A DNA stretch of 46,100 nucleotides from a virus (IMGVR_UViG_3300048012_000124:1-46100); one strand, 5' to 3'. Positions 27,201-35,491 are shown, numbered from the stretch's first letter. A program made the numbers and translations. Notes: generated by a model from the letters alone, not told the origin.

Positions 27201-27590
27201 GGTTACATTTGAGGTATCTGTATATCTAACATAAAGAGTTGATGGATCTTGCTCTGGTACTGCATTATACGCCTCAAGGACAATAAACTGTATAGTACCG
27301 TTAGTTAGAGTCTCACCAACTAAACTAGGATCTATAACACTATTAGCATCAAGACGAATATATTCTATCCTATTATCAACTGTCGAACCACCTGGGCTGA
27401 CTAGTGCACCTTCTGTAAATATGTTACGACCGAAACGTGCGATCTCTTCGTGTATTATTGTTTGTGATTCATTTAACTCACGTGCTTGAAGAGCCTTACC
27501 TGAATTATAGAGTACACGATAATAACCATCTTTCGGATCGTAAAAATCGCGGTAAGTTTCTCTGAACGTCTTATCTGTAAAATCTGCCAT
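21207..27590 (-). CDS. 2127-aa DUF4815-type baseplate/tail structural protein
   Basis: The N-terminal segments RETYRDFYDPKDGYYRVLYN, QARELNESQTIIHEEIARFG and EGALVSPGG are typical of DUF4815 phage structural proteins, large components common in T4-like marine phages that lack recognisable gp7/gp10. The first 900 or so residues are this conserved part. A central section follows with a helical region (MKDIAKLERRLDELYERTAL). A Ser/Thr/Gly-rich linker lies at about residues 1680-1732. Two or more beta-sandwich-like domains and a Gly-rich tail (GAGGSGSSNGDGGDGEGDPQ) complete it. It follows gp8 directly. A role as wedge or peripheral baseplate protein is inferred from the gp8 neighbour. Confidence 0.8.
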   Translation of the reverse strand: MADFTDKTFRETYRDFYDPKDGYYRVLYNSGKALQARELNESQTIIHEEIARFGRNIFTEGALVSPGGSTVDNRIEYIRLDANSVIDPSLVGETLTNGTIQFIVLEAYNAVPEQDPSTLYVRYTDTSNVTDTDKAPRVQSGDVLTRPDNSTLTVIDDSEDEIPAAGRGTKAYFAPGEFFVQGHFVYMEGGESFLSKYSTEPTADIGFVIEESIVDESEDSNLYDNQGEVPDITAPGAHRYQIKLTPTTRDQVDISQNFIFVARVVKGVITREVSTFDAYSRVNDLLARRTKEESGDYVVDKFTAIFEPLDNTNLNLDVSEGIAYVDGYRLEFGQTDITVPKARQTLQTFNEPVPVAYGNYVYIDPTSSEGFGRLDAFGYLAIYDAASGGSVIGYCNVRGIQSDSFGYRLYIFDIRMSSIQGGTGYHSFADAVSLQDNIPGAGSPRIQLVDSTIHESSNNSLLFPLPRTSPKDDSITANYTVQRYTRIQSDSQGVISLSGVENNRWIIAESETSILTGPESVPSMAGVYSGLTPNTNHDIAYYVEVSNATPRTKTITVAEKTQTLPSTDWEKRPVFTDTVDGISLQSVLFRDSSGTDWSAAEDITHQFYLDGGQRDNFYDEAVVYLKPGYLLPTGDQSEIKVTYTHYTHTGPSGSTFFSASSYADDSYENIPNHTSATGQSISLRDVLDFRPSRTFGYTGEFNVVAELPQNASAITINDIEYYLPRIDVLVANAVNSGIGFGELQVIQGVPSITPKEPEIPVGSLSLYTFTLSPYTFSASDVSTAYIPNKRYTMKDIAKLERRLDELYERTALSFLETNTQSLVITDNQGQSRVKSGFFADNFSTFDYSDINNENYRASVDRSGLLQASFRENSVRLSYSTDNVDTVISKKGDLVTLPYVEVEFTEQELATSFINVNPHTVVSYIGNLELSPSSDEWRESRDLPPVIQSIYHTQEDLWYGGSYNWIDGSVTSFNSNLHMPLAEYQYKYENMVHAQDLLGETIGGQQIIPYMRSRRINFVAKGLRPNTKMFAYFDGVDVSNWVRQESTTQRFADNPQEFGSEYANESGYPADLGGPTLLQTDSKGELIGSFFLPNTESLKFRTGTQKFELLDVSLYDAESTISTSAFYSSQGALDTSQGNIDTTRRVYRSEGRNDPLAQTFFVDQIENPNGIFLTQLDVFMESKDSNAPLQVEVRTVENGVPTNQVVPGSVVFVNSDDVTVTSYDSISGESQGMNTLLTTGATAVKFDEPIYLTGGKEYAIILFSESVEYNVYISESEEFVIGSNQDKAPRISTLGSLFLSQNSSTWTPDQSKDLMFKLHRAHFETSGNLVLDNTSLPKVTLEFNPIETVAGQTHTDDIANNGIVKVYHQGHGFSNEDIVSISGVVNDIGGVPASEMNGLLEVYQPTWDGYYIKVPTVATASSSGGGNTVVASQQVYYDTFVPQIQAIVPNTTKINAGLSAPVAKSYGSSSDSRTVNQFVYTLQDEVPVFINEYNLNSQPKIVASSENVSTETLKLNLSLVTADPKVSPVIDLQRVAVMTLENVIDHDVYDPNTDTPDYTTFAYAAQHITTPVVVDESSLGLKVIFSGNRPSGSDFEVYVKTAPDEDTLVASTAIEGDSIHEWVKVDIDREIPTSDNPSNFPEYEYTHESEQFTAFQIKIVMHSENSSKSPLIKDLRAIALITGGSGSTGTTTTSSSSSNSGSTNTTSSTDTAGETNTGGDDTGTDTGTSLSAVAFPEISQLPTSVSITGAPRILSQYNPESDINNYMTPNEYWHQGTRRVRLFAKFDNNGDFQLYTNDPKKGSVNVGDDSLTGSTILATGKWLDRPVEVGEIFECGFRITHVDDVALPVYSGAFATQATPRAELRNVGTGADIGYQEVISVDVGELDSSGNMITWGGHGLVIDEHSNSLDNGASWTVDSLHLDPEVAITGTVRIEIFISPDNSLDNGTTLTGTTSIPLDVSYTLEGAPLVDDSLESQLVLLNADDGFVNDPDPTLTHYSLDSTKPKNFHYGATVSDQVLTVDANSSVDFHMMWGSEQNSTIDVTFGAAWTNSGTTVTLNRGDFASFTVANAPQGTDATVTATTTLLGSTFTREVKMIVGEGATSTPGAGGSGSSNGDGGDGEGDPQQN

Positions 27591-27598
27591 GATTTATC

Positions 27599-28990
27599 CT
27601 AAACGGTTATTACGATCTTGATATCTTCTTGTTGTTCTTCGTCGCGTCTGATTCTTTTTCTTGTCTCAATATATAGGACTTCACCAGAGAAGCGATCTAT
27701 ACCATTTACTGGAGACAATCCACCCGTTGCAATAACACCCGCAACCTGACCTTCTTGAACTACGGCCTCATTTTCTTCGAACTCGACAAACCCTGTCGAT
27801 TCATTTTGATGGTAATGAACAACGTTACCATCGGACTGATCAACATATGCCTTGGCAATACTACTTCCGCCCGTTATAAGTTTTCCTGATATAAATGGTG
27901 AGGTATCTTCTAAGGTCAATGTAGGTAATACTTTTACCGAAGTTCCGGTGAACGGAGTAGATCCGTCTGGTAGTAGCGGAGATTTAATAAGACCCATTTC
28001 ACGGAAAGTGTTTCGAGTGATAAATGTTCCGTTGACATTACCGTCTGGTTTGATACCTGCTAGAATAGAACTTGTTTTCAAATCATCTATAGGGTTCTTA
28101 CCCAGACCTTCTGAGGTAGTTACTACTGGTACTGCCGTACAGTTTTCGGTATCGCCATCGGTTACTGTAAGCGAAGCGTATGTGTATCCAGAACCGTAGT
28201 CCGTCATTTTAATTTCAGTGACCTTACCATCAGCGTCAATAACAGCAGTAGCAGTTGCGCCTGATCCATCACCGACTACCGTGACCGTAGGTTCGGTTAC
28301 GTAACCAAGACCTTGTGTTATTACCTTTGCACGGGTGACTTGGCCACCTACAGCAGCAAGATGAACATCACGCTGTAGGTCTTCGATTGAATCCCCACCG
28401 TGGTAATCTGGTTCTGTTTCTTGTATCGGAAAGTGGTTGGATGATAAGAACTGGTAGATTCGCTCCGGTGTTATGGAGTATAAGAACTTCCATGTATATC
28501 CATCTCCAGTTTCAAAAACTTTGGTATGGTCCCATGTGTTGGTAGGATCTATTGAATCTAGAAGATCTTTATGGTAGCCGTAATTAGGCTCGACCATAGA
28601 TTGCTTTGGAGTACCATCTACATTCTTACCATAATCAATACAAACGTATACTTCTTTAGCATCGTTTAATACGTAAAATGGCGTCCATGGCTCTACGATA
28701 TCCGAAGAAGTTGCGTCATCCCATCCAGTGTATATAGATCCCGATGACCAATTTACTCTCTTGGCAACGAATGTTGAACCCTCAATTTTCTTGATTGATT
28801 GTAGGTTATGTCGGAACTCTCTTTCATCACGTGGACAGTCTACTGGGTCTATAGTTGTTTCCGAATTTTCTGAAACTGGAAATTCGTCTGATTTACCGAT
28901 ACCAATATAGTAACTGTCAGAAGATTGCATATCTATCAGCAGATCCTTCGCTAAGCTCCTACTTAATGTCTGTCTTACAATTGCTGCCAT
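27599..28990 (-). CDS. gp8: Baseplate wedge subunit gp8 (enlarged)
   Basis: Recognised by GDGYTWKFLYSITPERIYQF (about 162-181), matching the GDGYVWEYLFEIPP segment of T4 gp8, and by the C-terminus SGEVLYIETRKRI to IKIVITV, matching the GEMIYMENR to INILFTF end of T4 gp8. In T4, gp8 dimers join the wedge to gp7/gp10 and gp6. This version is 463 residues against 334 in T4. It contains extra beta segments: a GLGYVTEPTVTVVGDGSGAT repeat at 218-285, and at 361-424 a module beginning SPFISGKLITGGSSIA that is also inserted in the gp53 of this window. A late-promoter box lies 36 bases upstream and a TAGGAT Shine-Dalgarno precedes the ATG. Confidence 0.85.
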   Translation of the reverse strand: MAAIVRQTLSRSLAKDLLIDMQSSDSYYIGIGKSDEFPVSENSETTIDPVDCPRDEREFRHNLQSIKKIEGSTFVAKRVNWSSGSIYTGWDDATSSDIVEPWTPFYVLNDAKEVYVCIDYGKNVDGTPKQSMVEPNYGYHKDLLDSIDPTNTWDHTKVFETGDGYTWKFLYSITPERIYQFLSSNHFPIQETEPDYHGGDSIEDLQRDVHLAAVGGQVTRAKVITQGLGYVTEPTVTVVGDGSGATATAVIDADGKVTEIKMTDYGSGYTYASLTVTDGDTENCTAVPVVTTSEGLGKNPIDDLKTSSILAGIKPDGNVNGTFITRNTFREMGLIKSPLLPDGSTPFTGTSVKVLPTLTLEDTSPFISGKLITGGSSIAKAYVDQSDGNVVHYHQNESTGFVEFEENEAVVQEGQVAGVIATGGLSPVNGIDRFSGEVLYIETRKRIRRDEEQQEDIKIVITV

Positions 28991-29026
28991 GTTCTTATCC
29001 TACGCATGTTAGAAATATTATTCTTA

Positions 29027-29034
29027 TATTTATA
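29027..29034 (-). promoter_or_regulatory. T4-type late promoter box TATAAATA
   Basis: An exact TATAAATA on the minus strand, 36 bases before the gp8 ATG, in the 50-base gap after the glycosyltransferase gene. Confidence 0.8.
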
Positions 29035-29040
29035 ACGTTT

Positions 29041-29919
29041 TTATGAGTCATTTAAAAATTTGTTTAACCATGATTCTTTTTGATGATGATTCATCAATAA
29101 GTCTTTGTATATTACCGGAAGTTCATATGCACTACTTCTCCACTGGGAGACATGTTTAAGTGCTTCGTCCTTCAGCGGCTGTAAATATTCTTCGTAACTA
29201 TGAACCTTCTGAGCACTTCCTTCAGTCGTCCTATCGATACAATATAAGTCGCTTGACATTGATAGGAAGTAACACAGATTTCCCTTCTGGTGTTCTGCTA
29301 ATAACTTGTAGGTGTATGCGTGATCTTCTCCGTTACCAATATCTTCGTTCATTTTTATTTGTGCAGACTTACGACTCTGCAACATAATGAAGTCAACCGA
29401 CACTGGACGTTCATCAATAAACAAATGACTTTCTTGTGGTCCTAAGTTTTCGTGAGGAGAGCACATCGATGTGCCCCATACACTTGCAAAGTAAGTTTCA
29501 TTAACTTGCCAGTAATGTCCCGAAACCAATTCCCAACTGCAAATAGAATCACATGGTACCACACCTAGAACATCAATGCAAGGATAATGCTTATAATGAT
29601 TCCACAACGACTGTAAGTATGACGGATATAAAAAATCATCTCCATCGATCTGAGATACAAAATCACAGTCACTTTCTAGAAATACATCTAGACATGCATT
29701 TTTACCACGGCCTGGTTTACCATTACTTTCCGTATTGACTACACGGAATGGTAAATTAAGTGCGCATACATCTTCATAGTATCCTTCATGAATACTATTT
29801 ACAACGATCACCACTTCCCATTCGATTGGTTCAATTTTGATGACTTGTTGGGCAGATTTAACTAATCGTGCTAACTTAGGGATGTCGTTGGAAGTCAACA
29901 ACGTTGTCATCAATTTCAT
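29041..29919 (-). CDS. Glycosyltransferase family 2-like
   Basis: The N-terminal domain is GT-A: WEVVIVVNSIHEGY, then the metal-binding stretch FVSQIDGDDFLYPS with D-G-D-D at residues 92-95. NGEDHAYTYKLL near residue 205 corresponds to the ED catalytic-base motif of GT2 enzymes. At 292 residues there is one catalytic domain and no signal or transmembrane segment. The start overlaps the oxygenase gene's stop by 1 base, so the two are coupled. The pair lies directly downstream of the collagen-like fibre gene. I infer that it adds sugar to a phage structural protein, possibly the hydroxylated collagen-like fibre; modification of a host glycan is the main alternative. Confidence 0.8.
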   Translation of the reverse strand: MKLMTTLLTSNDIPKLARLVKSAQQVIKIEPIEWEVVIVVNSIHEGYYEDVCALNLPFRVVNTESNGKPGRGKNACLDVFLESDCDFVSQIDGDDFLYPSYLQSLWNHYKHYPCIDVLGVVPCDSICSWELVSGHYWQVNETYFASVWGTSMCSPHENLGPQESHLFIDERPVSVDFIMLQSRKSAQIKMNEDIGNGEDHAYTYKLLAEHQKGNLCYFLSMSSDLYCIDRTTEGSAQKVHSYEEYLQPLKDEALKHVSQWRSSAYELPVIYKDLLMNHHQKESWLNKFLNDS

Positions 29920-30473
29920 TATTCTGCCTCAAAGAAGAATGTCTGAAATAATCTACCGTCGTATTGGTTTGAACCAAAGCCGGGAACTACACTGCGATGA
30001 TAGTACATCGCATCATATAATACCAGTCGGTTGTAAATATTTTTAGATTCTGCAACAATGTCCCAGTCACCTTCAACCAACTGGAATTCATTAAAATCTA
30101 CTGGACATGAATCTTCATGTTTCATAATTCCAGTCTGTCTATGTTTATAGATTGCAGTTCCGGAATCTAGAGGCGCGTCAGGCGTTAGATACACGACTCC
30201 CGCATAGGACATTTTATCGTGATGAATCCATGTCTTGCAGTTTTCGGTAGTGTATTGGAAGGAAGTGTTATAGTTGTCTAGTGGAAAGTATGTTATTGCT
30301 TTTCCTATGATCCCCTCTAAAGAGTTTTTCATAGAATCAACATATCCACCAGCATTGGTACATGGAGATGTTCTTAGGCCGGGATAGTTACCCGAAACAT
30401 TAAAGTCTAGACTTAAAGCATAATCCCGAACTGAGTCGGGATCTGCATAAAAATTATCAATTACTGTAAACAT
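29919..30473 (-). CDS. 2OG-Fe(II) oxygenase-like protein (DUF6445-like)
   Basis: Using the ATG at 30473 (MFTVIDNFYADPDSVRDYAL) the protein has 184 residues. A longer frame starting at 30515 would read through the hairpin at 30492-30507 and lacks a good ribosome site, whereas CAGGTATATT precedes the chosen ATG. The dioxygenase pattern is complete: WIHHDK gives H84-x-D86, AMYYHRS gives the distal His159, and YDGRLFQTFFF gives Arg174 for 2-oxoglutarate. GTAIYKHRQTG lies between, as in DUF6445-like members of the superfamily. It lies 42 bases after the collagen-like gene and overlaps the glycosyltransferase gene. Hydroxylation of Lys or Pro in the collagen-like fibre is an attractive but untested role. 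Confidence 0.75.
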   Translation of the reverse strand: MFTVIDNFYADPDSVRDYALSLDFNVSGNYPGLRTSPCTNAGGYVDSMKNSLEGIIGKAITYFPLDNYNTSFQYTTENCKTWIHHDKMSYAGVVYLTPDAPLDSGTAIYKHRQTGIMKHEDSCPVDFNEFQLVEGDWDIVAESKNIYNRLVLYDAMYYHRSVVPGFGSNQYDGRLFQTFFFEAE

Positions 30474-30491
30474 AATATACCTGTATGTGGA

Positions 30492-30507
30492 ACCCCCTTT
30501 CGGGGGT
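30492..30507 (-). other. Hairpin between collagen-like and oxygenase genes
   Basis: The minus strand reads ACCCCCGAAAGGGGGT, a perfect 6-bp stem with a stable GAAA tetraloop, 9 bases after the stop of the collagen-like gene. No T-run follows, so it is more likely an RNA stabiliser or attenuator than a terminator. Confidence 0.6.
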
Positions 30508-30515
30508 GTATTCAA

Positions 30516-33500
30516 TTACGATATTTTACCAATCTTGACTCTTAGATTATTGCTATTGTCAAAGATATCAATACTGTTACTTGTGAACTCAATACGTTCA
30601 TTGGGTGCTGTCCCTGTATTTAGTAGTCCACTCATATCCACAAATCCTTGGTTATTTGTCAACTCAGTAAAAGTGGAATTCGTCGTAGTATTTATTCTGT
30701 CAACTGTTGCCCTGTAAACACGACCAGTTCCAATATGCCAATAAACATCCCCAGCATATATAGTGTTCACTGTACGGAACTGTCTAATCATAGCTGATGC
30801 AGTTGAGTTAATGTTACTAGGTAGATTTGAGCTGGTATCAAACAATACTGCATTACCAAATCCTCCGACTGGACCCTGTGCACCTACTGAACCAGAAACT
30901 CCCTGTGGTCCCTGATCTCCAACAGCACCTTGTCCACCCTGTTCACCCTGCGCTCCAGTTTCACCTTGGGCTCCTTTATCACCTACTCCACCTTGAGGTC
31001 CTTTATCACCCACCCCACCTTGAGGGCCTTGGTCACCTTGTGGTCCATCCTCACCTTGGGCACCTTTATTACCTACCTCACCTTGAGGACCTTTATTACC
31101 TACGGCACCTTGAGCACCTTGGTCACCTACAGATCCTTGAGCACCTTTATTACCTACAGCACCTTGTCCACCCTGTTCACCTTGAGGACCATCTTCACCC
31201 TGAGCACCTTTATTACCTACCTCACCTTGAGCACCTTTATTACCTACAGCACCCTGATTACCTACTAGACCCTGTGCACCTTGGAATCCAACTGCTCCCT
31301 GACCACCTTGTTCTCCCTGTGGTCCGACTAGACCCTGTGCACCTTGGTAACCTACAGCACCCTGAGAACCTTGTTCTCCCTGTGGTCCAACTAGACCTTG
31401 GGCACCTTGGTAGCCTACGGGACCTTGACCACCTTGTTCTCCCTGTGGTCCAACTAGACCTTGAGCACCTTGGTAACCAACTTCACCTTGGGCACCTTGT
31501 TCTCCTTGTGGTCCAACTAGACCTTGGGCGCCTTGGAATCCAACAGCACCTTGGGCACCCTGCTCACCTTGCGGTCCAACTAGACCTTGAGCACCTTGGT
31601 AACCAACTTCACCTTGGCCTCCCTGCTCACCTTGAGGACCAACTAGTCCCTGTGCACCTTGGAAACCTACAGCACCCTGTGCACCCTGTTCTCCTTGTGG
31701 TCCAACTAGACCTTGGGCGCCTTGGAATCCAACAGCACCCTGAGAACCTTGTTCTCCTTGTGGTCCAACTAGACCCTGTGCACCTTGGAATCCAACCGCA
31801 CCTTGGGCACCTTGTTCACCTTGATTACCTACTAGACCCTGCGCCCCTTGGAATCCAACTTCACCTTGGGAACCTTGCTCACCTTGTGGTCCAACTAGAC
31901 CCTGTGCACCTTGGAATCCAACTTCACCCTGAGAACCTTGTTCTCCTTGAGGACCTACTAAACCTTGAGCTCCACGCTCGCCTTGATTTCCTTTATCCCC
32001 TTGTTCTCCTTGATTACCTACTAGACCCTGTGCACCTTGGAATCCAACAGCACCTTGGGAACCTTGCTCACCTTGTGGTCCAACTAGACCTTGGGCACCT
32101 TGGAAACCTACAGCACCTTGGGAACCTTGTTCTCCTTGTGGTCCAACTAGTCCCTGTGCACCTTGGAATCCAACTGCGCCTTGAGCACCTTGCTCTCCTT
32201 GATTACCTACTAATCCCTGTGCACCTTGGAAACCTACAGCACCTTGCGGTCCAGTGTCACCTTGAGCACCAGAATCACCTTGAGCACCCTGATCACCTAC
32301 AGCACCTTGGTTACCTACTGCTCCTTGTGTACCCGCATTACCCTGCGCACCAGTATCACCTTGAGCACCCTGATCACCTACAGCACCTTGATTACCTACT
32401 AGTCCCTGTGCACCTTGGAATCCAACCGCACCTTGGGCACCAGCTTGACCCTGTGCACCTGCACTACCTTGAGAACCAACTGTACCTTGCGGTCCTACAA
32501 TACCCTGTGCGCCTGTTTCACCTTGTGCACCAGTATCACCTACAGCACCTTGTGGACCTGCGTCACCTGTAGCACCTTGTGGACCTACTGGGCCTGGGGT
32601 TGTACCTGCTGGTCCTTGAGGACCCGCATCGCCAGGCAATCCTTGTGGACCTACTGGGCCTGGCGTAGTTCCTGCTGGACCTTTAGGGCCTGGATCACCA
32701 GTAAGACCTTGACCACCCTGCGCTCCAGTTTCACCAGTTGCACCTTTTTCTCCTGTGGCTCCAGTTTCACCTTGTGCACCAGTGTCTCCGACTGCACCTT
32801 GAGGACCAACTAGACCCTGTGCACCAGTGTCTCCCTGAGCACCTTTATCACCAACGTTACCTTGAACGCCAACAGAACCTTGAAAACCTTGACTACCTTG
32901 GACACCTTTGTCTCCAACGTTTCCTTGTAGACCCTGCTCTCCTTGTTCTCCCTTATCGCCTTGAGAACCTTTGTCTCCGACGTTGCCCTGAATACCAGCA
33001 GATCCCTGTGGGCCTGCTTCACCCTGAGCACCTTTATCTCCTACTTCACCCTGTACGCCGGTAGAACCTTGTGGTCCATCTTCACCTTGTGCACCACGAA
33101 CACCGACATTACCTTGAACACCGACAGTACCCTGTGATCCTTGGACACCCTGTCCACCCAATGGACCGACGTTACCTTGAAGTCCAGTGGACCCTTGAGC
33201 ACCAGCTTCTCCTTGTGGTCCTATCTCACCGACATTACCTTGAACACCCTGTGGACCAACCGTACCCGGCGAACCTTGAGGACCCAATAGACCAACATTA
33301 CCTTGAATACCTTGGAAGCCCTGTGGTCCCCGATCACCCTGAGCACCTAATGGACCAACATTACCTTGGATGCCCTGTTCACCTATAGCACCTTGTCCAC
33401 CCTGTGGTCCTAGAGGTCCAACGTTTCCTTGAACACCTTGTTCACCTTGAGAACCCTGAATGCCCTGAGCACCTAATGGACCAACATTACCTTGGACACC

Positions 33501-34517
33501 TTGTTCACCTTGTGCGCCGGCCTCACCTTGAGGACCCAATGGACCAACGTTACCTTGGACACCTTGTTCCCCTTGTGCGCCTTGCTGACCTTGTGCACCT
33601 AATGGACCAACATTACCTTGAACACCTTGTTCTCCTTGTGCACCTTGTTCCCCTTGTGCACCCAGTTCACCGACATTACCTTGGACACCTTGTTCACCTT
33701 GAGAACCCTGAATACCCTGAGCACCCAATGGTCCAACGTTACCCTGAACACCTTGTTCTCCTTGAGCACCAACGTTACCTTGTGGTCCTAGTTCACCGAC
33801 ATTACCTTGAACGCCTTGGAAACCCTGAGCACCCCGCTCTCCTTGAGGACCTAGTTCACCGACGTTTCCTTGAACGCCTTGTTCTCCTTGAGCACCTCGT
33901 TCTCCTTGTGCACCTAATGGTCCAACGTTACCTTGGACACCTTGTTCTCCTTGTGCGCCCCGTTCTCCTTGTGGTCCTAGTTCACCAACGTTACCTTGGA
34001 CACCCTGTTCGCCCTGAGCACCAACATTACCTTGTGGTCCTAGTTCACCAACGTTACCCTGAACACCTTGTTCTCCTTGAGCACCAACGCTACCTTGTGG
34101 TCCTATAGGTCCAACAGTACCTTGCCATCCTAGAGATCCTTGTGGTCCTATCGGGCCTGGATCACCCTGCGGGCCCTTTTCGCCGATATCAGTATTTTCA
34201 ATTAATGTGTTGATGTCAGCGATTTGCTGATCAAGTGTTGTTATCAATCCTTCGTTCTGAGTTACCCGTGTACCTAAAGAACTTACTGTAGCACTATTAC
34301 TAATAGCATCGCCTAGATCTGCACTTCCGATTGCTTTGCTTACAGAGCTATCAACGATATCACTAAGATCTCCTATAGTAATATCACCATCACCTGACAG
34401 TGTGGTTAGATCATAAAGTTCTTGGAAGTTTGCATTAATTTTTTCACTGGCTTCACGAAGAGTATCCCCCTTCCCGTCGTTGGCAGCTCCGCCTGTGTCT
34501 AGAATTCTTCTTGTCAT
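30516..34517 (-). CDS. 1333-aa collagen-like fibre protein
   Basis: Residues 1-111 form an N-terminal domain ([20 protein letters not shown], then [11 protein letters not shown], with a short coiled coil at [20 protein letters not shown]). Residues about 112-1219 are continuous Gly-X-Y triplets, around 370, close in length to a vertebrate fibrillar collagen chain. Gln is the commonest Y residue, and the few lysines (about 16) are all in Y position before Gly. The region is organised as 21-residue super-repeats. Two breaks of the triplet register occur at [14 protein letters not shown]. Residues 1220-1333 form a C-terminal domain ending in [11 protein letters not shown], shared with the 1064-aa fibre. 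It follows the wedge-type genes, so it is probably a tail or baseplate-attached fibre with a trimeric triple helix. Confidence 0.9.
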   Translation of the reverse strand: MTRRILDTGGAANDGKGDTLREASEKINANFQELYDLTTLSGDGDITIGDLSDIVDSSVSKAIGSADLGDAISNSATVSSLGTRVTQNEGLITTLDQQIADINTLIENTDIGEKGPQGDPGPIGPQGSLGWQGTVGPIGPQGSVGAQGEQGVQGNVGELGPQGNVGAQGEQGVQGNVGELGPQGERGAQGEQGVQGNVGPLGAQGERGAQGEQGVQGNVGELGPQGERGAQGFQGVQGNVGELGPQGNVGAQGEQGVQGNVGPLGAQGIQGSQGEQGVQGNVGELGAQGEQGAQGEQGVQGNVGPLGAQGQQGAQGEQGVQGNVGPLGPQGEAGAQGEQGVQGNVGPLGAQGIQGSQGEQGVQGNVGPLGPQGGQGAIGEQGIQGNVGPLGAQGDRGPQGFQGIQGNVGLLGPQGSPGTVGPQGVQGNVGEIGPQGEAGAQGSTGLQGNVGPLGGQGVQGSQGTVGVQGNVGVRGAQGEDGPQGSTGVQGEVGDKGAQGEAGPQGSAGIQGNVGDKGSQGDKGEQGEQGLQGNVGDKGVQGSQGFQGSVGVQGNVGDKGAQGDTGAQGLVGPQGAVGDTGAQGETGATGEKGATGETGAQGGQGLTGDPGPKGPAGTTPGPVGPQGLPGDAGPQGPAGTTPGPVGPQGATGDAGPQGAVGDTGAQGETGAQGIVGPQGTVGSQGSAGAQGQAGAQGAVGFQGAQGLVGNQGAVGDQGAQGDTGAQGNAGTQGAVGNQGAVGDQGAQGDSGAQGDTGPQGAVGFQGAQGLVGNQGEQGAQGAVGFQGAQGLVGPQGEQGSQGAVGFQGAQGLVGPQGEQGSQGAVGFQGAQGLVGNQGEQGDKGNQGERGAQGLVGPQGEQGSQGEVGFQGAQGLVGPQGEQGSQGEVGFQGAQGLVGNQGEQGAQGAVGFQGAQGLVGPQGEQGSQGAVGFQGAQGLVGPQGEQGAQGAVGFQGAQGLVGPQGEQGGQGEVGYQGAQGLVGPQGEQGAQGAVGFQGAQGLVGPQGEQGAQGEVGYQGAQGLVGPQGEQGGQGPVGYQGAQGLVGPQGEQGSQGAVGYQGAQGLVGPQGEQGGQGAVGFQGAQGLVGNQGAVGNKGAQGEVGNKGAQGEDGPQGEQGGQGAVGNKGAQGSVGDQGAQGAVGNKGPQGEVGNKGAQGEDGPQGDQGPQGGVGDKGPQGGVGDKGAQGETGAQGEQGGQGAVGDQGPQGVSGSVGAQGPVGGFGNAVLFDTSSNLPSNINSTASAMIRQFRTVNTIYAGDVYWHIGTGRVYRATVDRINTTTNSTFTELTNNQGFVDMSGLLNTGTAPNERIEFTSNSIDIFDNSNNLRVKIGKIS
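30861..34184 (-). repeat. Collagen Gly-X-Y repeat region with 63-base super-repeats
   Basis: This DNA codes for the continuous Gly-X-Y region. Two families of seven-triplet (63-base) units are evident. One is of the type [20 protein letters not shown] in the first half of the protein. The other is of the type [20 protein letters not shown] in the second half, with about 16 copies of the VGFQGAQ/VGYQGAQ core. Copies differ mainly at synonymous sites. Confidence 0.9.
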
Positions 34518-34531
34518 TTTGGATTCCGTTA

Positions 34532-35491
34532 TTAGTGGTCTGATGCGTCTAAAGTTTCATAATCTTGAGATAGGTCTAAACCTTCATCATCCAATGTTGG
34601 GGATTTCACGCCTGCCCATTCTGCGACTGTGGTGAAATCATCTACCAACTGCTGTAAAGAAATGTCATCATATTTGTCTAGTGTTTCTAAAGAACTCACG
34701 ACAATACCTGTAGCAGTGTCTTTCTGATCCTGAGTTCGTTTATCAATATCGTCATTCTCTTCCATAGTAAGTAGAGAATATCTTGCTTGTACATGTGAAC
34801 CCATCTGTCTGGTCTGGAGTTCGATAGCATAGTTAGGTACTTCTAGAGGATCTGTAACTTCTCCAGCTTCAAGACCAACCTCAGCAGAACTCTGAGTGAC
34901 AGTCTCCACTGCAAGATAGAATCCTGCTGGATGTATCAGTTTTTTATATAACGTTTCAAAATCTAATAACGATAGACCTGTTCTCAAAAGAACTGAGAAT
35001 ATTTGATATCGTCTATCGTCTTGAATATAGTGTAGTGACTGAGGTCCAATTAATGAACCGCCAGGTTTATCATTCAAAATAAAGAGATCTTTCTTAGGAT
35101 AAGATACTTCAACATCTTCATTAAAGAATGCTTTGAAAAACTGTTCAGTTGATATTTGTGTTCCTTTTGCTCGATATAAGTCCGCAAGTAATCTTGTCAT
35201 TAATCGCGGATTCTTATAGAACGAAGCAGATTCTAATCCATCGCTAAGCTCAGAAATTAATAGATCCAAATATCGTAGATCTGTTGATGCAATGTTTCTT
35301 ATATTGAACAATCTTTGAATTTGTTCGTCAAAAGAAATAGATCCGTCTTCACCCGTATACTTATAATACGTCTCTAGAAAAGAAACTAGTTTAGGATATT
35401 CTGTTTGATAAAACTCAGGTAGAATACTCTTTACTTGATTCTGGTGGAATTTAGGATTAATCCTATATTGATTCTCTAGAAATTCGGACAT
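34532..35491 (-). CDS. 319-aa tail/baseplate protein following gp6
   Basis: The N-terminal segment ILPEFYQTEYPKLVSFLETY and the following LLADLYRAKGTQISTEQFFK (about 108-127) are conserved in proteins located just after gp6 in T4-like marine phages. They resemble the N-terminal part of phage tail/baseplate wedge proteins. The C-terminal 90 residues are acidic and probably flexible (SLETLDKYDDISLQQLVDDF). The start overlaps the gp6 stop by 1 base, so the two are coupled. Length and position fit a wedge component, possibly a small functional analogue of gp7, but I cannot assign a T4 number. Confidence 0.75.
   Translation of the reverse strand: MSEFLENQYRINPKFHQNQVKSILPEFYQTEYPKLVSFLETYYKYTGEDGSISFDEQIQRLFNIRNIASTDLRYLDLLISELSDGLESASFYKNPRLMTRLLADLYRAKGTQISTEQFFKAFFNEDVEVSYPKKDLFILNDKPGGSLIGPQSLHYIQDDRRYQIFSVLLRTGLSLLDFETLYKKLIHPAGFYLAVETVTQSSAEVGLEAGEVTDPLEVPNYAIELQTRQMGSHVQARYSLLTMEENDDIDKRTQDQKDTATGIVVSSLETLDKYDDISLQQLVDDFTTVAEWAGVKSPTLDDEGLDLSQDYETLDASDH

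Noticed and set aside
30474-30515. Longer start for the oxygenase at 30515
   Set aside because: The extra 14 residues are translated from the hairpin and gap, and the ATG at 30473 has the better ribosome site.
30827-32572. Long plus-strand open frame (581 codons) opposite the collagen-like gene
   Set aside because: It is the antisense shadow of the Gly-X-Y repeat; its product is an endless His/Leu/Tyr/Pro repeat and it has no ribosome site or promoter.
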